DNA of 64,000 nt, from NCBI RefSeq assembly GCF_002155965.1, contig NZ_MUMH01000067.1:1-64000 (forward strand). Direction: 5' to 3'. The notes under the pieces were generated by a model that ran no database searches, was not told the origin of the DNA, and was given only the letters and a program-made list of their open reading frames with translations. Position numbers and translations under genes: made by a program. This stretch comes from Allokutzneria sp. NRRL B-24872. Its GTDB lineage: Bacteria > Actinomycetota > Actinomycetes > Mycobacteriales > Pseudonocardiaceae. Below, piece after piece: positions 31,407 through 40,563 of the stretch (positions within the stretch are counted from its first letter, which is position 1; each line of letters starts with the position of its first letter).

Positions 31407-33249
31407 CCGGATCGCCGTCAGCGGCGCTGTCCCCGCCGTAGAGCTCGGGCAGGCGGTAGTCGAAGGCTTCCCCGGCCGCGAGGAGCCCTTCGGCGAGCAC
31501 CATCGCCCGCTCCTGCTGGCCCTCGGCGAGCAGGCCGAAGATCGCGATCGCCGTGTCGTGCGGCCAGACGCTGCCGCAGTGGTAGCTCAGCGGGTTGTAC
31601 CCGGCCGTGTCGGCGGAGAGCGTGCGCAGACCGTAGCCGGAGTTCATGTCCTTGCGCACCAGGATCTCCGCGACCAACTCCGCCTCGGGCGAGGAGAGGA
31701 TGCCGGTGCCGAGCAGGTGGCCCATGTTGGACGACGGCCCGGTGACCGCGCGCTTCTGGCCGTCCAGCGCGATCGCCGGGTACCTGCCGAACTTGTCGCT
31801 CACCCAGAACGCCGCGCGGAAGCGCTCGCGCAGCGCCGCCGCCCAGTCCCGCCACCGCTGCCCGCCGGGTTCGCCCAGCGCGTCCAGCACTTCGGCGCCC
31901 CCGAGCGCGGCCGCGTGCGCGTAGCCCTGGACCTCGCACAGCGCGAGCGGTCGGCTCGCGATCCGGCCGTCGCCCCAGCGGACTCCGTCGGAGGAGTCCT
32001 TCCAGCCCTGGTTCGCCAGGCCCGCGCCGTCAGAGCCCGCGTACTCGCAGAAGCCGTCTCCGTCCGCGTCACCGGGACCGGCGATCCATTCCAGCGCGGT
32101 GAGCAGGTGCGGGAGCAGCGGGCGGACGCGCTCGATGTCGCCCTCGGCGCGCCACAGGTCGTGCAGCAGGCACACCCACAGCGCGGTTGAGTCGACGCTT
32201 CCGTAGTACAGCGGCGGAAGCGTCAGTCCGGGCAGCTTCAGCTCGCCTCGGCGCACCTCGTGGAGGATCTTGCCGGGCTGCTCTTCGGTGACGGGGTCCT
32301 CGCGCCTGCCTTGACGCGCGGCGAGCGCCCACAGCGTGCCCAGGGCGAGATCCCGGTTGTTGGGCAGCAAAAGCCTTGCAGCCCAAAGGGAATCTCGGCC
32401 GAAGAGGGTGAAGAACCACGGGCTGCCCGCTGCCAGGAACGCGGCTCCTGGCTGTTGCGGGTCGGCGAGCAGGAGACCGTCGAGGTCGGCGAGACCGCGT
32501 TCGGCCAGCCGCGCGGCTCGGTGATCTGTTGTGACGATCTTGGTGAGTTTCGGCGGATTCGCTGGCCTGCGCGGGAGAAAGCCATCCGCGCCGTCCTCTG
32601 CCGCGGCCACGGCGAGTTCGGTCCGCCAGCTCGCCCCTGGCTCCAGCGACATCCGCCACGTGATCACGGCTGAGTCCACTGTGGACTCGGCGACTCCGTC
32701 GAAGCGGAGTTCCACGCGGACGCCGTCGTTCTCCCAGCGCGCCAAGGACTTCTCGACGGTCGGGGTCAGCGGGCGGGGTACGGCGCCGGACTTGACGGCG
32801 GTGATCGCGGCGAGGTCGGTCGCGGCGATGACCCGCACGGTCGCGGTCACCGGGGTCGAACCGGAGTTGATCAGCTCGAAGCGCTCGACCAGGTCGGTGT
32901 CGGTGAGCTGGCGTTCGCGGCGCAGGTGCAGTTTCGGGTCCGCGGACGGCTCGCCGAGTCCACGCAGCACGCAGAGGAACCGCGCCCGCTCAGCCTCCTC
33001 GGCTCGGTGGGCGACGCGCGTCGGGGCGACCCCGTCCACGTCGACCTCCAGCCGGGACAACACCCGGCGGTCGTCGCGGTAGAAGCCCTGGGCGCCTTCG
33101 GCCCGCAGTTGCCCGTCCGCCGCGCTGAGAACGGCGGACGGCGCGCGCAGCACCGTGACGAGTTCGTGCAGCGTCGGTTGCAGGTAGACCCGGTCAGCCA
33201 CTGGCAGCTCCTGGTGTGCGCTCTTGACAAATCCTGTGACGGCGTTCAC
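31291..33249 (-). CDS. glycogen-debranching-type glycosidase (amylo-alpha-1,6-glucosidase family)
   Basis: A 652-aa enzyme. The N-terminal 240 residues are the beta-rich domain seen in actinobacterial debranching-like proteins (GFYRDDRRVLSRLEVDVDG). An (alpha/alpha)6 domain follows, with PWFFTLFGRDSLWAARLLLP, LANQGWKDSSDGV and LSYHCGSVWPHD. Members cut alpha-1,6 or other alpha-glucosidic bonds. There is no signal peptide, so it should act on imported sugars. It is divergent from LacI across two matching operators and is the likely intracellular enzyme for the adjacent ABC uptake system. Confidence 0.9.
   Translation of the reverse strand: MNAVTGFVKSAHQELPVADRVYLQPTLHELVTVLRAPSAVLSAADGQLRAEGAQGFYRDDRRVLSRLEVDVDGVAPTRVAHRAEEAERARFLCVLRGLGEPSADPKLHLRRERQLTDTDLVERFELINSGSTPVTATVRVIAATDLAAITAVKSGAVPRPLTPTVEKSLARWENDGVRVELRFDGVAESTVDSAVITWRMSLEPGASWRTELAVAAAEDGADGFLPRRPANPPKLTKIVTTDHRAARLAERGLADLDGLLLADPQQPGAAFLAAGSPWFFTLFGRDSLWAARLLLPNNRDLALGTLWALAARQGRREDPVTEEQPGKILHEVRRGELKLPGLTLPPLYYGSVDSTALWVCLLHDLWRAEGDIERVRPLLPHLLTALEWIAGPGDADGDGFCEYAGSDGAGLANQGWKDSSDGVRWGDGRIASRPLALCEVQGYAHAAALGGAEVLDALGEPGGQRWRDWAAALRERFRAAFWVSDKFGRYPAIALDGQKRAVTGPSSNMGHLLGTGILSSPEAELVAEILVRKDMNSGYGLRTLSADTAGYNPLSYHCGSVWPHDTAIAIFGLLAEGQQERAMVLAEGLLAAGEAFDYRLPELYGGDSAADGDPVTAYPAACRPQAWSAAAGVAVAGFLAGQPHPMARPVLA
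32674..32686. repeat. GTCCACWGTGGAC palindrome, copy 4
   Basis: A perfect copy with W = T on the plus strand, in the debranching-type gene, where it encodes Ser-Thr-Val-Asp on the minus strand. Confidence 0.9.
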
Positions 33250-33260
33250 TCTTCCGCGCC

Positions 33261-33308
33261 ATATGAACGTTCAAATCGTCGCCGCAGGGGTTGTTTGAAC
33301 GTTCATAT
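33261..33308. promoter_or_regulatory. two LacI-type operators in opposite orientation
   Basis: ATATGAACGTTCAAA (33261-33275) and TTTGAACGTTCATAT (33294-33308) are exact reverse complements. Each is centred on the palindrome TGAACGTTCA, and the centres are 33 bp apart. A central CG inside a palindrome is typical of LacI-family sites. They lie between the divergent debranching and LacI genes, so LacI should repress both. Confidence 0.88.
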
Positions 33309-33360
33309 CGGCGATGCGACACAGTCTGACACCTCGGCGGCGAACTTGGGAGGGGCTTTC

Positions 33361-34374
33361 ATGACCGGCAACCGCGCAGGGGCGACTCTGGAGCAGGTGG
33401 CGGCGCACATCGGGGTGTCACGGCAGACCGTCTCCAACGCGCTCAACGCTCCGCACAGGCTGCACCCGGACACGTTGGAGCGCGTCCAGGCGGCGATCGA
33501 GGAGCTGGGGTACCGGCCCAACCGCAGTGCGCGCGGCCTGCGAACGCGGAGCAGCGGGATGATCGGCTACCGGATGACCCCGCGCGACCGGGGAGTCCTC
33601 ACGCCCCTGATGGACGACTTCCTGCACGCCCTGTGCGCTGCGGCGGAGGCGCGTGATCGGCACGTTCTGCTGTTCACGGCGCCGCTCGGGGACGAGGGGC
33701 TGAAGGTCTACGAGGATCTGCTCGCCCAGCGCGCGGTCGACGCCTTCGTGCTGGCCGAGACGGTGGTGGGCGATCCCCGGCCGGGTTGGCTGGCTGAGCA
33801 GGGTGTGCCGTTCGCGGCGTTCGGTCGCACGTGGGGTCCCGGTCAGGCTGGCGCGTGGGTGGACGTCGACGGCGCGCACGGCATGGCTCAGGTCGTCGAG
33901 CACCTGCATTCCCTCGGTCACCGGCGGATCGGTTTCCTGGGGTGGCGGGAGGGCGACGGTGTCGGCGACGACCGGCTGCGCGGCTGGCGCGACTCGGCCG
34001 AGGGCTTCGGTCTGTCCACAGAGGACGGTCTGATCATTCGTGGTGCCAACACGATCGATGCCGGGCGCAGTGGTGCTGCGGTGTTGTTGGACTCGGCTGA
34101 GCCGCCGACCGCGCTGGTCGCGGTGAGTGACGCGGTCGCGCTCGGCGCGCTGGCGCTGCTTGCGGAGCGCGGTGTCGCGGCCGGGACCGGTGTCGCGGTC
34201 ACGGGCTTCGACGACAGCCCGCTCGCGTCGGCCACCCTGCCGGGGCTGACGAGCGTGCGGCAGCCGTTGGAGCGGGTCGCCGAACACATCTTGTTGTTGC
34301 TGGACAACCAATCCGTGAGCGGATCGCTGCTGCGCCCCGAACTGGTGGTGCGAGCGAGCAGCGGGAGGAGATGA
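33361..34374 (+). CDS. LacI family transcriptional regulator
   Basis: A 337-aa LacI protein: HTH ATLEQVAAHIGVSRQTVSNA, hinge RPNRSARGLRTRSS, then a periplasmic-binding-type sensor domain with FAAFGRTWG and VTGFDDSPLASATLPGL. The ATG at 33361 follows GGGAGGGG. It heads the transporter operon; its stop is one base from the binding-protein ATG. The inducer is probably a sugar carried by that transporter, such as an alpha-glucan oligosaccharide; that is inferred from the divergent debranching enzyme. Confidence 0.95.
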   Translation: MTGNRAGATLEQVAAHIGVSRQTVSNALNAPHRLHPDTLERVQAAIEELGYRPNRSARGLRTRSSGMIGYRMTPRDRGVLTPLMDDFLHALCAAAEARDRHVLLFTAPLGDEGLKVYEDLLAQRAVDAFVLAETVVGDPRPGWLAEQGVPFAAFGRTWGPGQAGAWVDVDGAHGMAQVVEHLHSLGHRRIGFLGWREGDGVGDDRLRGWRDSAEGFGLSTEDGLIIRGANTIDAGRSGAAVLLDSAEPPTALVAVSDAVALGALALLAERGVAAGTGVAVTGFDDSPLASATLPGLTSVRQPLERVAEHILLLLDNQSVSGSLLRPELVVRASSGRR

Positions 34375-34375
34375 C

Positions 34376-35608
34376 ATGAACCGACGACGGCGCCACATCG
34401 GGGTGGCGCTGGCGGCCTCCCTGCTCTTGGCCGGCTGCGGCGAGGGTTTCGACGACGCTCCGGGACAACAAGCCTCTGGGCCGGCGACGCTGCAAGTGCT
34501 GCTCGGGTCGGCGACGAGCGTCGAGCTGGAGGCCACGAGGTCGATCATGCAGACCTGGGCGCAGCGCACCGGCAACAGGGTGAACGTGGTGGCTTCGGCG
34601 GATCTGCCGCAGCAGCTGGGGCAGGGCTTCGCCGGTGGCACTCCGCCGGACCTGTTCGTGCTGGAGCCCGGCGCTTTCTCCCGCTACGCCCAGCCCGGCG
34701 CGCTGCACACCTACGCGGAGCGGCTGCCGGGAGCCGACGACATCTACCCCAACCTGCGCTCGATCTTCACCCACGACGGCAAGTTCGTGTGCGCTCCCAA
34801 GGACTTCTCCACGTTGGCACTGGTGATCGACACCGAGGCGTGGACGGGCGCCGGGCTCACCGACGCCGACCTGCCGAAGGACTGGGCGCAGCTGGAGGCG
34901 GTGGCCAAGCGGCTCACGACGCCGAAGCGCAAGGGCTTGGTGCTGATGGACGACGTCGACCGCATCGGTGTGTTCCTCAAGCAGGCGGGCGGGTGGCTGG
35001 TCGATCCGAGCGGCAAGAAGGCCACTGTGGACAGTCGGCAGAATCTCCAAGCCCTGCACTACGTCCAGCGCTTGTTGCGGTCGGGGAGCACGGCGTTCGC
35101 CAAGCAGATCGATTCCGGCTGGAGCGGCGAAGCGCTCGGCAAGGGCAGCGCGGCCATGGTCGTCGAGGGCAACTGGGTGATCGGCGCGCTGAGCAAGGAC
35201 TACCCGCAGCGCAAGTGGCGCGCGGTGGAACTGCCAGCGGGCCCGGCGGGCAAGGGGACGCTCGCGTTCACCAACTGCTGGGGCATCCCGTCGGTGAGCA
35301 AGAACCGGCAGGCAGCGGAGAGCCTGGTCGCGCACCTCACCGACGTCTCGCAGCAGAACGCGCTCGGCGAGGGCTTCGGCGTGATCCCGTCTCGACGCCT
35401 CGCCGCGAGCCTGTTCGCGCGCTCGCACCCGGAGCAGCAGGCGTTCCTCGCCGGGGCCGACTACGCGCAGGGCGAGCCGACCGCGAAGGGCCTGGAGTCG
35501 GTGCTGAAGGACTTCGACGCGCAGCTGCTCGGCCTCACCAGCGGCACCGACCCCAAGGCGATACTGGCGTCCACGCAGCGCAACGCCGAACAGGTGCTCG
35601 GCCGGTGA
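34376..35608 (+). CDS. ABC transporter sugar-binding lipoprotein
   Basis: A 410-aa extracytoplasmic solute-binding protein of the MalE-like family 1. The signal peptide ends in the lipobox LLAGC (Cys 21). The mature part has GGTPPDLFVLEPGAFSRYAQ, AAMVVEGNWVIGAL and LAFTNCWGIP, as expected. It should capture an oligosaccharide outside the membrane and deliver it to the two permeases encoded next. A GGGAGGAG site overlaps the LacI stop. Its own stop overlaps the permease GTG. Confidence 0.93.
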   Translation: MNRRRRHIGVALAASLLLAGCGEGFDDAPGQQASGPATLQVLLGSATSVELEATRSIMQTWAQRTGNRVNVVASADLPQQLGQGFAGGTPPDLFVLEPGAFSRYAQPGALHTYAERLPGADDIYPNLRSIFTHDGKFVCAPKDFSTLALVIDTEAWTGAGLTDADLPKDWAQLEAVAKRLTTPKRKGLVLMDDVDRIGVFLKQAGGWLVDPSGKKATVDSRQNLQALHYVQRLLRSGSTAFAKQIDSGWSGEALGKGSAAMVVEGNWVIGALSKDYPQRKWRAVELPAGPAGKGTLAFTNCWGIPSVSKNRQAAESLVAHLTDVSQQNALGEGFGVIPSRRLAASLFARSHPEQQAFLAGADYAQGEPTAKGLESVLKDFDAQLLGLTSGTDPKAILASTQRNAEQVLGR

Positions 35609-36642
35609 CCAGCACGGGGGTGAGCGCCAAGCGTCGGGAGGCGGTGGCGGGGTGGATGTTCGCGGCGCCGGGGATCGCGCTGTTGGCGACGTTCGTGCTG
35701 CTGCCGATGCTGTTGGCGCTGTGGGTCAGCGTGCTGGACTGGGACGGCACGTACAGCCCGCTCTCCGGCAAGGCGCCGGTGGTGGGGTTGGACAACTACG
35801 CGGCCCTGCTGACCGAGGACGGGTTGGCACGGCGTGACTTCGCGTTGAGCGTGCGCAACACCTTCTACTTCGTGGTGATCTCAGTACCCGTTCAGACCGT
35901 GCTCGCGCTCGGGCTGGCGATGGTGGTGCACAACAGGACGCTGCGCGGGCGCGGGTTCTTCCGCGCGGCGTTCTACTTCCCGTCGGTCACCAGCGCGGTG
36001 GCGATCTCGGTGGTCTTCCTGTTCCTGTTCTCGGGTTCCGGCGCGATCAACGCGGTGCTCGGCTTCCTCGGCATCGACGGGCCGACGTGGTTCGCCGACC
36101 CTCGTGGCGTGGTGCACGAACTGCTCGGAGCGCTGGGCTTGGTCGACCCGTCCGCGCCGCCGGAGTGGCTGAGCGGGACGAGGCTGTGGGGCCTGACGCT
36201 GTGGGAGTGGCTGTCGGGGCCGTCCGTGGCGATGTCGGCGGTGACGCTGCTGATGATCTGGACGACCTCGGGGAACTTCATGCTGATCTTCCTGGCGGCG
36301 TTGCAGAACCTGCCGGAGGACGTGCTGGAGGCGGCGGACGTGGACGGCACCACGCGTTGGCAGCGGCTGACCAAGGTCACCGTGCCGATGCTGATGCCGA
36401 CGGTCTTCGTGGTGCTGACGATGGGCCTGATCGGCAGCTGGCAGGTCTTCGACCAGATCTACGTGATGGGTCAGGGCAACCCCGCCAAGACCACGCTGAC
36501 CCCGGCCTTCCTGTCCTACCAGCGATCTTTCGCGGAGGGCTCCTACGGCCTCGGCGCGGCGATCGCCTTCCTGCTCTTCGCGATCATCGTCGTGCTGACC
36601 TGGGCGCAGCGCCGCCTGCTCCGCGACGGGAGGACGTCATGA
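35605..36642 (+). CDS. ABC sugar transporter permease (MalF-like)
   Basis: A 345-aa inner membrane permease with six or more helices and the EAA loop EDVLEAADVDGTTRWQRLTK that docks the ATPase. A roughly 45-residue insertion around LGALGLVDPSAPPEWLSG lies between helices, outside the conserved core. The GTG start overlaps the previous stop (GTGA). It works with the next permease as a heterodimer. Confidence 0.93.
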   Translation: MTSTGVSAKRREAVAGWMFAAPGIALLATFVLLPMLLALWVSVLDWDGTYSPLSGKAPVVGLDNYAALLTEDGLARRDFALSVRNTFYFVVISVPVQTVLALGLAMVVHNRTLRGRGFFRAAFYFPSVTSAVAISVVFLFLFSGSGAINAVLGFLGIDGPTWFADPRGVVHELLGALGLVDPSAPPEWLSGTRLWGLTLWEWLSGPSVAMSAVTLLMIWTTSGNFMLIFLAALQNLPEDVLEAADVDGTTRWQRLTKVTVPMLMPTVFVVLTMGLIGSWQVFDQIYVMGQGNPAKTTLTPAFLSYQRSFAEGSYGLGAAIAFLLFAIIVVLTWAQRRLLRDGRTS

Positions 36643-37463
36643 AACGCGTGTTAGCTTACGCGGTTCTGTTCGTCGGCACGGTCTGCTACCTGGGGCCGTT
36701 CGTGATCCAGCTGGTCACCACTTTCAAGACCGACGCGGACGCGGTGGCCAACCCCCTGTCGCTCGTGCCCGACCCCTTCTCGACCGCCTCCTACGAGCGC
36801 GTGGCGACCGATCCGTCCGTGGAGGTGCCGCGCTGGCTGGCGAACTCCGTGCTGGTGACGCTGTGCGTGACCTTCGGGCGGCTGCTCGTGGACGCCATGG
36901 CGGGCTACGCGCTGGCCCGGCTGCGCTGGCCCGGCCGCAAGCTCGTGTTCTCCGGGGTGCTGGCGTTGGCGGCGGTGCCCGCGGTGGTGCTGCTGATCCC
37001 GAAGTTCCTGCTGCTGCGCCAGTTCTCGATGTACAACTCCTACCTCGGCATGATCCTGCCGCTGATCACCGACGCGATCGGGATCTTCCTGCTCAAGCAG
37101 GCGTTCGAGCAGGTTCCGCGCGAGGTCGAGGAGGCCGCCCGGATCGACGGCGCCGGGGTGGTGCGCACCTGGTGGAACGTGGTGCTGCCGATGGTCCGGC
37201 CCGCGCTGGCCACGCTCGCGGTGCTGGCCTTCCAGAACTCCTGGAACGAGTTCGCGCACTTCCTGGTGTCCACTTCGGACACCCGCTACGAGACGTTGAC
37301 GCTCGGCCTGGCCCGGTTGGTCAGCGGCGCGCTCGGCGAGGGCCAGCAGCTCCCGCTCAAGCTCACCATCGCCCTGGTCTCCACGATCCCCGTAGCCGTG
37401 GTCTTCCTGCTGGCCCAACGCCACTTCATCCGCAACCAACTGGGCGGCGCCGTCAAGGGCTGA
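36639..37463 (+). CDS. ABC sugar transporter permease (MalG-like)
   Basis: A 274-aa permease with six membrane helices and the EAA loop VPREVEEAARIDGAGVVRTW. Its ATG overlaps the previous stop (ATGA). No ATP-binding protein gene follows; in actinobacteria such CUT1 transporters usually share a general ATPase (MsiK type) encoded elsewhere, so its absence does not mean the system is broken. Confidence 0.93.
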   Translation: MKRVLAYAVLFVGTVCYLGPFVIQLVTTFKTDADAVANPLSLVPDPFSTASYERVATDPSVEVPRWLANSVLVTLCVTFGRLLVDAMAGYALARLRWPGRKLVFSGVLALAAVPAVVLLIPKFLLLRQFSMYNSYLGMILPLITDAIGIFLLKQAFEQVPREVEEAARIDGAGVVRTWWNVVLPMVRPALATLAVLAFQNSWNEFAHFLVSTSDTRYETLTLGLARLVSGALGEGQQLPLKLTIALVSTIPVAVVFLLAQRHFIRNQLGGAVKG

Positions 37464-38012
37464 CGCCGTTGGCTCTCGGCCCGCGCGCGTCCAGGTGGCG
37501 GGTGCGTGTGCAGGGGTTGGTGCCTCAAGGGTGGTTGGGCGGGGATGGCGGCAGACATCGGCCCCCGACCACCCGATGCTGGTCCCCGACAACGGAACCG
37601 TGCTGGGTCGGCAGGAGCTCGCACCGTGGGGGGCGTGGGGGGCTCGGCCCCCCAACATGGTGAGGAGACGGCGAAGGTCGCGCAGCGACCGAACACGCCG
37701 ACGGAGGAAGCGGTCGGGCGTAGGTCGCCTCTCGGCGAATGGCCCGGCGTGGCTCCTGCGTGACCGGTATTCCACGACGGCCGAAGGGGTGAGGCCCGGG
37801 GGACACGTACGCACCGACCGCTTCCGTCTTCGATGGTGCCACGAGTGGTGTTTCCGTGTCTTCACACCGTTCTCCGGGCATGGCGGGGCAGAAGGGTGAT
37901 ACCGGCGGGTAGTGCCGGTGTTCGCCTGTCCCCGGCCGGGTTCTCCGGGTTGCCCGGCCCGGTGGCCGCCACGACGATCGAGTCACGGGGCGGGCCGAGC
38001 GGGGGAGTAGCG
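37464..38012. other. 549-bp intergenic region
   Basis: No convincing gene is seen on either strand. It holds two inverted repeats: the G/C hairpin at 37637-37653 and GGTCGC/GCGACC around GCA at 37676-37690. The rest is GC-rich with several GGCCGG-type blocks near 37925-37970. Open frames here look like chance frames of high-GC DNA. The region could carry the promoter of the membrane protein gene at 38013. Confidence 0.55.
37637..37653. terminator. GGGGGGC/GCCCCCC hairpin
   Basis: A perfect 7-bp G/C stem with a three-base TCG loop, 174 bp after the last transporter gene. Such stems are common actinomycete terminators; here it may end the LacI-ABC transcript. Confidence 0.65.
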
Positions 38013-38744
38013 GTGGCGGCGAGGGTTCGGGACCTGACCGAGGTGTGGACCGCGCTGACCGCGAGGCCGAGGGCGCAGCTGCTGCTGGCCGTTCCGCTGT
38101 CGCTGTGGGTGCTGGCGTGGGTTTGCGGGCAGTTCGTCGAGGGCGGGGCGCAGTGGTCTCCGCTGGATGTCGTGCGCTCGGTGACCGGGCGCTTCGGTTC
38201 TCCGGACCCGGACTGGCTCGCGGCGGTCTCGGCGTGGCTGCGCGATCCGGTCCACCGTGGACTGCTCGGCTGGTTCGCGGTGGCGGCGGGGCTGCTGTGG
38301 GCGGCGACGAGCGCTCGGGCGCAGGCTCCGGCACTGCTCGGCTGGTTCGTGCTGATGGTGGCCGGCGAGGGCCTGGGCTACAGCCCCGCGTTCGGGCGGG
38401 CGGCGGCGGCGTTCCTCGGGTTCGTCACCCTGCTGGCCGTGCTTTCGACACCCAATCGTGGCCGGATGGTCGTCCGGCGGGTCAGGTTGTTGCCCAGGGA
38501 CGTGCTGCGGGCGGGGGTGGTCGCGGCGGCGCTCTCGCTGCTGGTGCCCCTGCTGGCGCCGGGCCTGGCGCTGTCGCGGCTGCTGCGGCCGTACCTGACC
38601 AGGCCCGCGCGGCCCGATCCGAGCCGGTTGGGGGTCGCCGCACCGGGTGTCATCCCGCCTCCTCGGATCGAGGGACGAGGACGTGAAACAACGGTCACGT
38701 CTCCGCCACGTCACGGTCGTGGGCGTGCTCCGATGTCCGAGTGA
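38013..38744 (+). CDS. integral membrane protein of unknown function
   Basis: A 243-aa protein with about four membrane helices (for example LLLAVPLSLWVLAWVCGQFV and LLGWFVLMVAGEGLGYSPAF) and a basic, Pro/Arg-rich C-terminal tail. I do not recognise the family. The GTG at 38013 is chosen because GGGGGAG lies just before it; the frame stays open upstream. It precedes the exopolysaccharide locus by 329 bp and is transcribed toward it. Confidence 0.6.
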   Translation: MAARVRDLTEVWTALTARPRAQLLLAVPLSLWVLAWVCGQFVEGGAQWSPLDVVRSVTGRFGSPDPDWLAAVSAWLRDPVHRGLLGWFAVAAGLLWAATSARAQAPALLGWFVLMVAGEGLGYSPAFGRAAAAFLGFVTLLAVLSTPNRGRMVVRRVRLLPRDVLRAGVVAAALSLLVPLLAPGLALSRLLRPYLTRPARPDPSRLGVAAPGVIPPPRIEGRGRETTVTSPPRHGRGRAPMSE

Positions 38745-38824
38745 CAACGATCATGGCACGTAATCATCCCGGCGAGCTTGGTCACGGTGGGTCTACCAGC
38801 AATAATGGGCGAGCGTCACGCTAA

Positions 38825-38850
38825 GTCCGTCCGGCGTCCCCCGAACGGAC
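38825..38850. terminator. terminator-like stem after the membrane protein gene
   Basis: GTCCGTCCGG and CCGAACGGAC pair over 10 bp with one mismatch and a 6-base loop, 81 bp after the stop of the 38013-38744 gene. Confidence 0.55.
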
Positions 38851-38934
38851 GATGGCAGATGCTTTCTTGAATTGATTACGTTTGCTCGGCGACGGGGTGT
38901 AATTGATGCCCGGCGCGATGCTGGTGTGGGTGGA

Positions 38935-38955
38935 AAGTCGAAGCGGGGTCGACTT
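38935..38955. promoter_or_regulatory. AAGTCGA/TCGACTT inverted repeat
   Basis: A perfect 7-bp inverted repeat with a 7-bp spacer, 119 bp before the first exopolysaccharide gene. It is a candidate operator for that locus. Confidence 0.5.
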
Positions 38956-39073
38956 GCCGGTAATTTCCCAACGGCGTTGTGCTGTGCGCTTTTAAGGGTC
39001 CTCACCAGGGATTATTAGAAGAGTTACGCCTCGAGCACCCAAAGTGTGTGGCGTGGACCACTGAGGTGAAAAA

Positions 39074-40561
39074 GTGACATCGGTTCTGCCTGGGACATCA
39101 AAATCGAATACATCGTTTCATGACAACCCCGCGTTACAACTTCCGAAAAGTACACTCGGTTGGGAACAGCGCTACCAGCGGTCGGTGATCGCCAGTGACT
39201 TCTGCGCGATCGTGGTCGTGAACACTCTTGTGGCCGTGGGGACGGTCATGAGCGGTAGCGCCGCGTACTCACCGCGCTGGGCGGCTTCACTCGCTGGGGG
39301 AGCGGGTCTGGTCGCGATGGTCATGCTGTCGCTGTCCAGGGCGTGGGACGTCCGGGTGCTGGGACAGGGCCCGGAGGAGTTCCGCAGGGTCGGTCGGGCC
39401 GTCGTGATCGCGATGCTCGCGCTGTCGGTCGTGGCGCTCGCGCTGCGGCTGGACGAGCTGCGGCCGTGGGTCTTCGTCGGCATGCCCGCGCTCGCGGTGA
39501 CCGCCGTGAGCCAGCGCTTCCTCTTACGGAAGGTGCTGCACGCGCGCCGCAGGGACGGCAGCTGCCTGCTCCCGGTGCTCGCGGCGGGGACCGTGGAGGC
39601 CGTGCAGGACCTGATCCGGCGGACCAGGGCCGACTCGCACCTGGGCTGGCGCGTGGAGGCGGTCTGCACGCCGACGGGGCTGGGCGTCGGCAACATCGCC
39701 GAGGTCGACGGCGTCCCGGTGGTGGGCAACCTGGACGAGCTGGTCGAGCGCACGCGTCTCGGCGGGTACCGGGTGGTGGCGGTGGCGCCCGCTCCCGAGT
39801 GGACCCCCGACCGGGTGCAGCGGCTGGCATGGGACCTGGAGGGCGGCACCGCCGAACTGGTGGTCACGCCCGCGCTGATGGAGGTCGCGGGCCCGAGGCT
39901 GCACGTCGCGCCGGTGTTCGGCCTGACGATGCTCTGGGTCAGCGCGCCCACCTTCAGCGGCATCCCGCGCCTGTTCAAAGCCGTGATGGACCGGGTGGGA
40001 GCGCTGGTGCTGACGCTGCTGGCCGCGCCGGTGCTGCTGCTCATCGCGGCGGCGATCAAGCTCGACGACGGCGGCCCGGTGTTCTACCGGCAGAGCCGGG
40101 TGGGCCGGGGCGGCACGGCCTTCCCGATGCTCAAGTTCCGCTCGATGGTGGTGGACGCGCACGCGATGAAGCCCGGTCTCGCCTCGGCGAACCAGGGGTC
40201 CGGCCCGCTGTTCAAGATGCGCCGCGACCCCAGGGTGACCAGGGTCGGGGCCGTGCTGCGCCGCTACTCCCTGGACGAGCTGCCCCAGGTGCTCAACGTG
40301 CTGTTCGGCTCGATGTCGCTGGTGGGGCCGAGGCCGCCACTGGCGGAGGAAGTCGCCAGCTACGGCCAGGACGCGCGGCGCAAGCTGCTGGTGAAGCCGG
40401 GGATGACGGGGTTGTGGCAGGTCAGCGGCCGCAGCGACCTCTCGTGGGAGGAATCGGTCCGGATCGACCTGCGCTACGTCGAGAGCTGGTCGTTGTCCAT
40501 GGACCTGGTGATCTTGTGGAAAACGGTGTCGGCGGTTGTCGGCGGCAAGGGAGCGTACTGA
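39074..40561 (+). CDS. undecaprenyl-phosphate sugar-phosphate transferase (exopolysaccharide initiation)
   Basis: A 495-aa polyprenyl glycosylphosphotransferase. The N-terminal half has about four membrane helices and a CoA-binding-like domain; the C-terminal Bac_transf domain has KLDDGGPVFYRQSRVGRGG, LKFRSM, a DELPQ segment and MSLVGPRPP. It should move a hexose-1-phosphate from a nucleotide sugar onto undecaprenyl phosphate, the first step of the polymer. The GTG at 39074 starts the long plus-strand gene run, and its stop is 2 bp before the next ATG. Confidence 0.95.
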   Translation: MTSVLPGTSKSNTSFHDNPALQLPKSTLGWEQRYQRSVIASDFCAIVVVNTLVAVGTVMSGSAAYSPRWAASLAGGAGLVAMVMLSLSRAWDVRVLGQGPEEFRRVGRAVVIAMLALSVVALALRLDELRPWVFVGMPALAVTAVSQRFLLRKVLHARRRDGSCLLPVLAAGTVEAVQDLIRRTRADSHLGWRVEAVCTPTGLGVGNIAEVDGVPVVGNLDELVERTRLGGYRVVAVAPAPEWTPDRVQRLAWDLEGGTAELVVTPALMEVAGPRLHVAPVFGLTMLWVSAPTFSGIPRLFKAVMDRVGALVLTLLAAPVLLLIAAAIKLDDGGPVFYRQSRVGRGGTAFPMLKFRSMVVDAHAMKPGLASANQGSGPLFKMRRDPRVTRVGAVLRRYSLDELPQVLNVLFGSMSLVGPRPPLAEEVASYGQDARRKLLVKPGMTGLWQVSGRSDLSWEESVRIDLRYVESWSLSMDLVILWKTVSAVVGGKGAY

Positions 40562-40563
40562 GC

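Larger units (their letters stand above)
38745..39073. promoter_or_regulatory. AT-richer leader of the exopolysaccharide locus
   Basis: This 329-bp stretch is visibly poorer in G+C than the neighbouring genes, as expected of a major promoter region. It holds a terminator-like stem at 38825-38850 and AAGTCGA/TCGACTT (38935-38955). A TTGAAT box is at 38867-38872, but no well-spaced -10 follows. It ends with GAGGTGAAAAA before the GTG of the first glycosyltransferase gene. Confidence 0.6.

Noticed and set aside
37464-38012. A small gene in the 549-bp gap
   Set aside because: Several open frames exist, but none has a ribosome site, recognisable domain or sensible composition.
38793-39005. A 70-codon minus-strand frame before the exopolysaccharide locus
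   Set aside because: It has no ribosome site or domain and runs through the inverted repeats and AT-rich promoter-like DNA.
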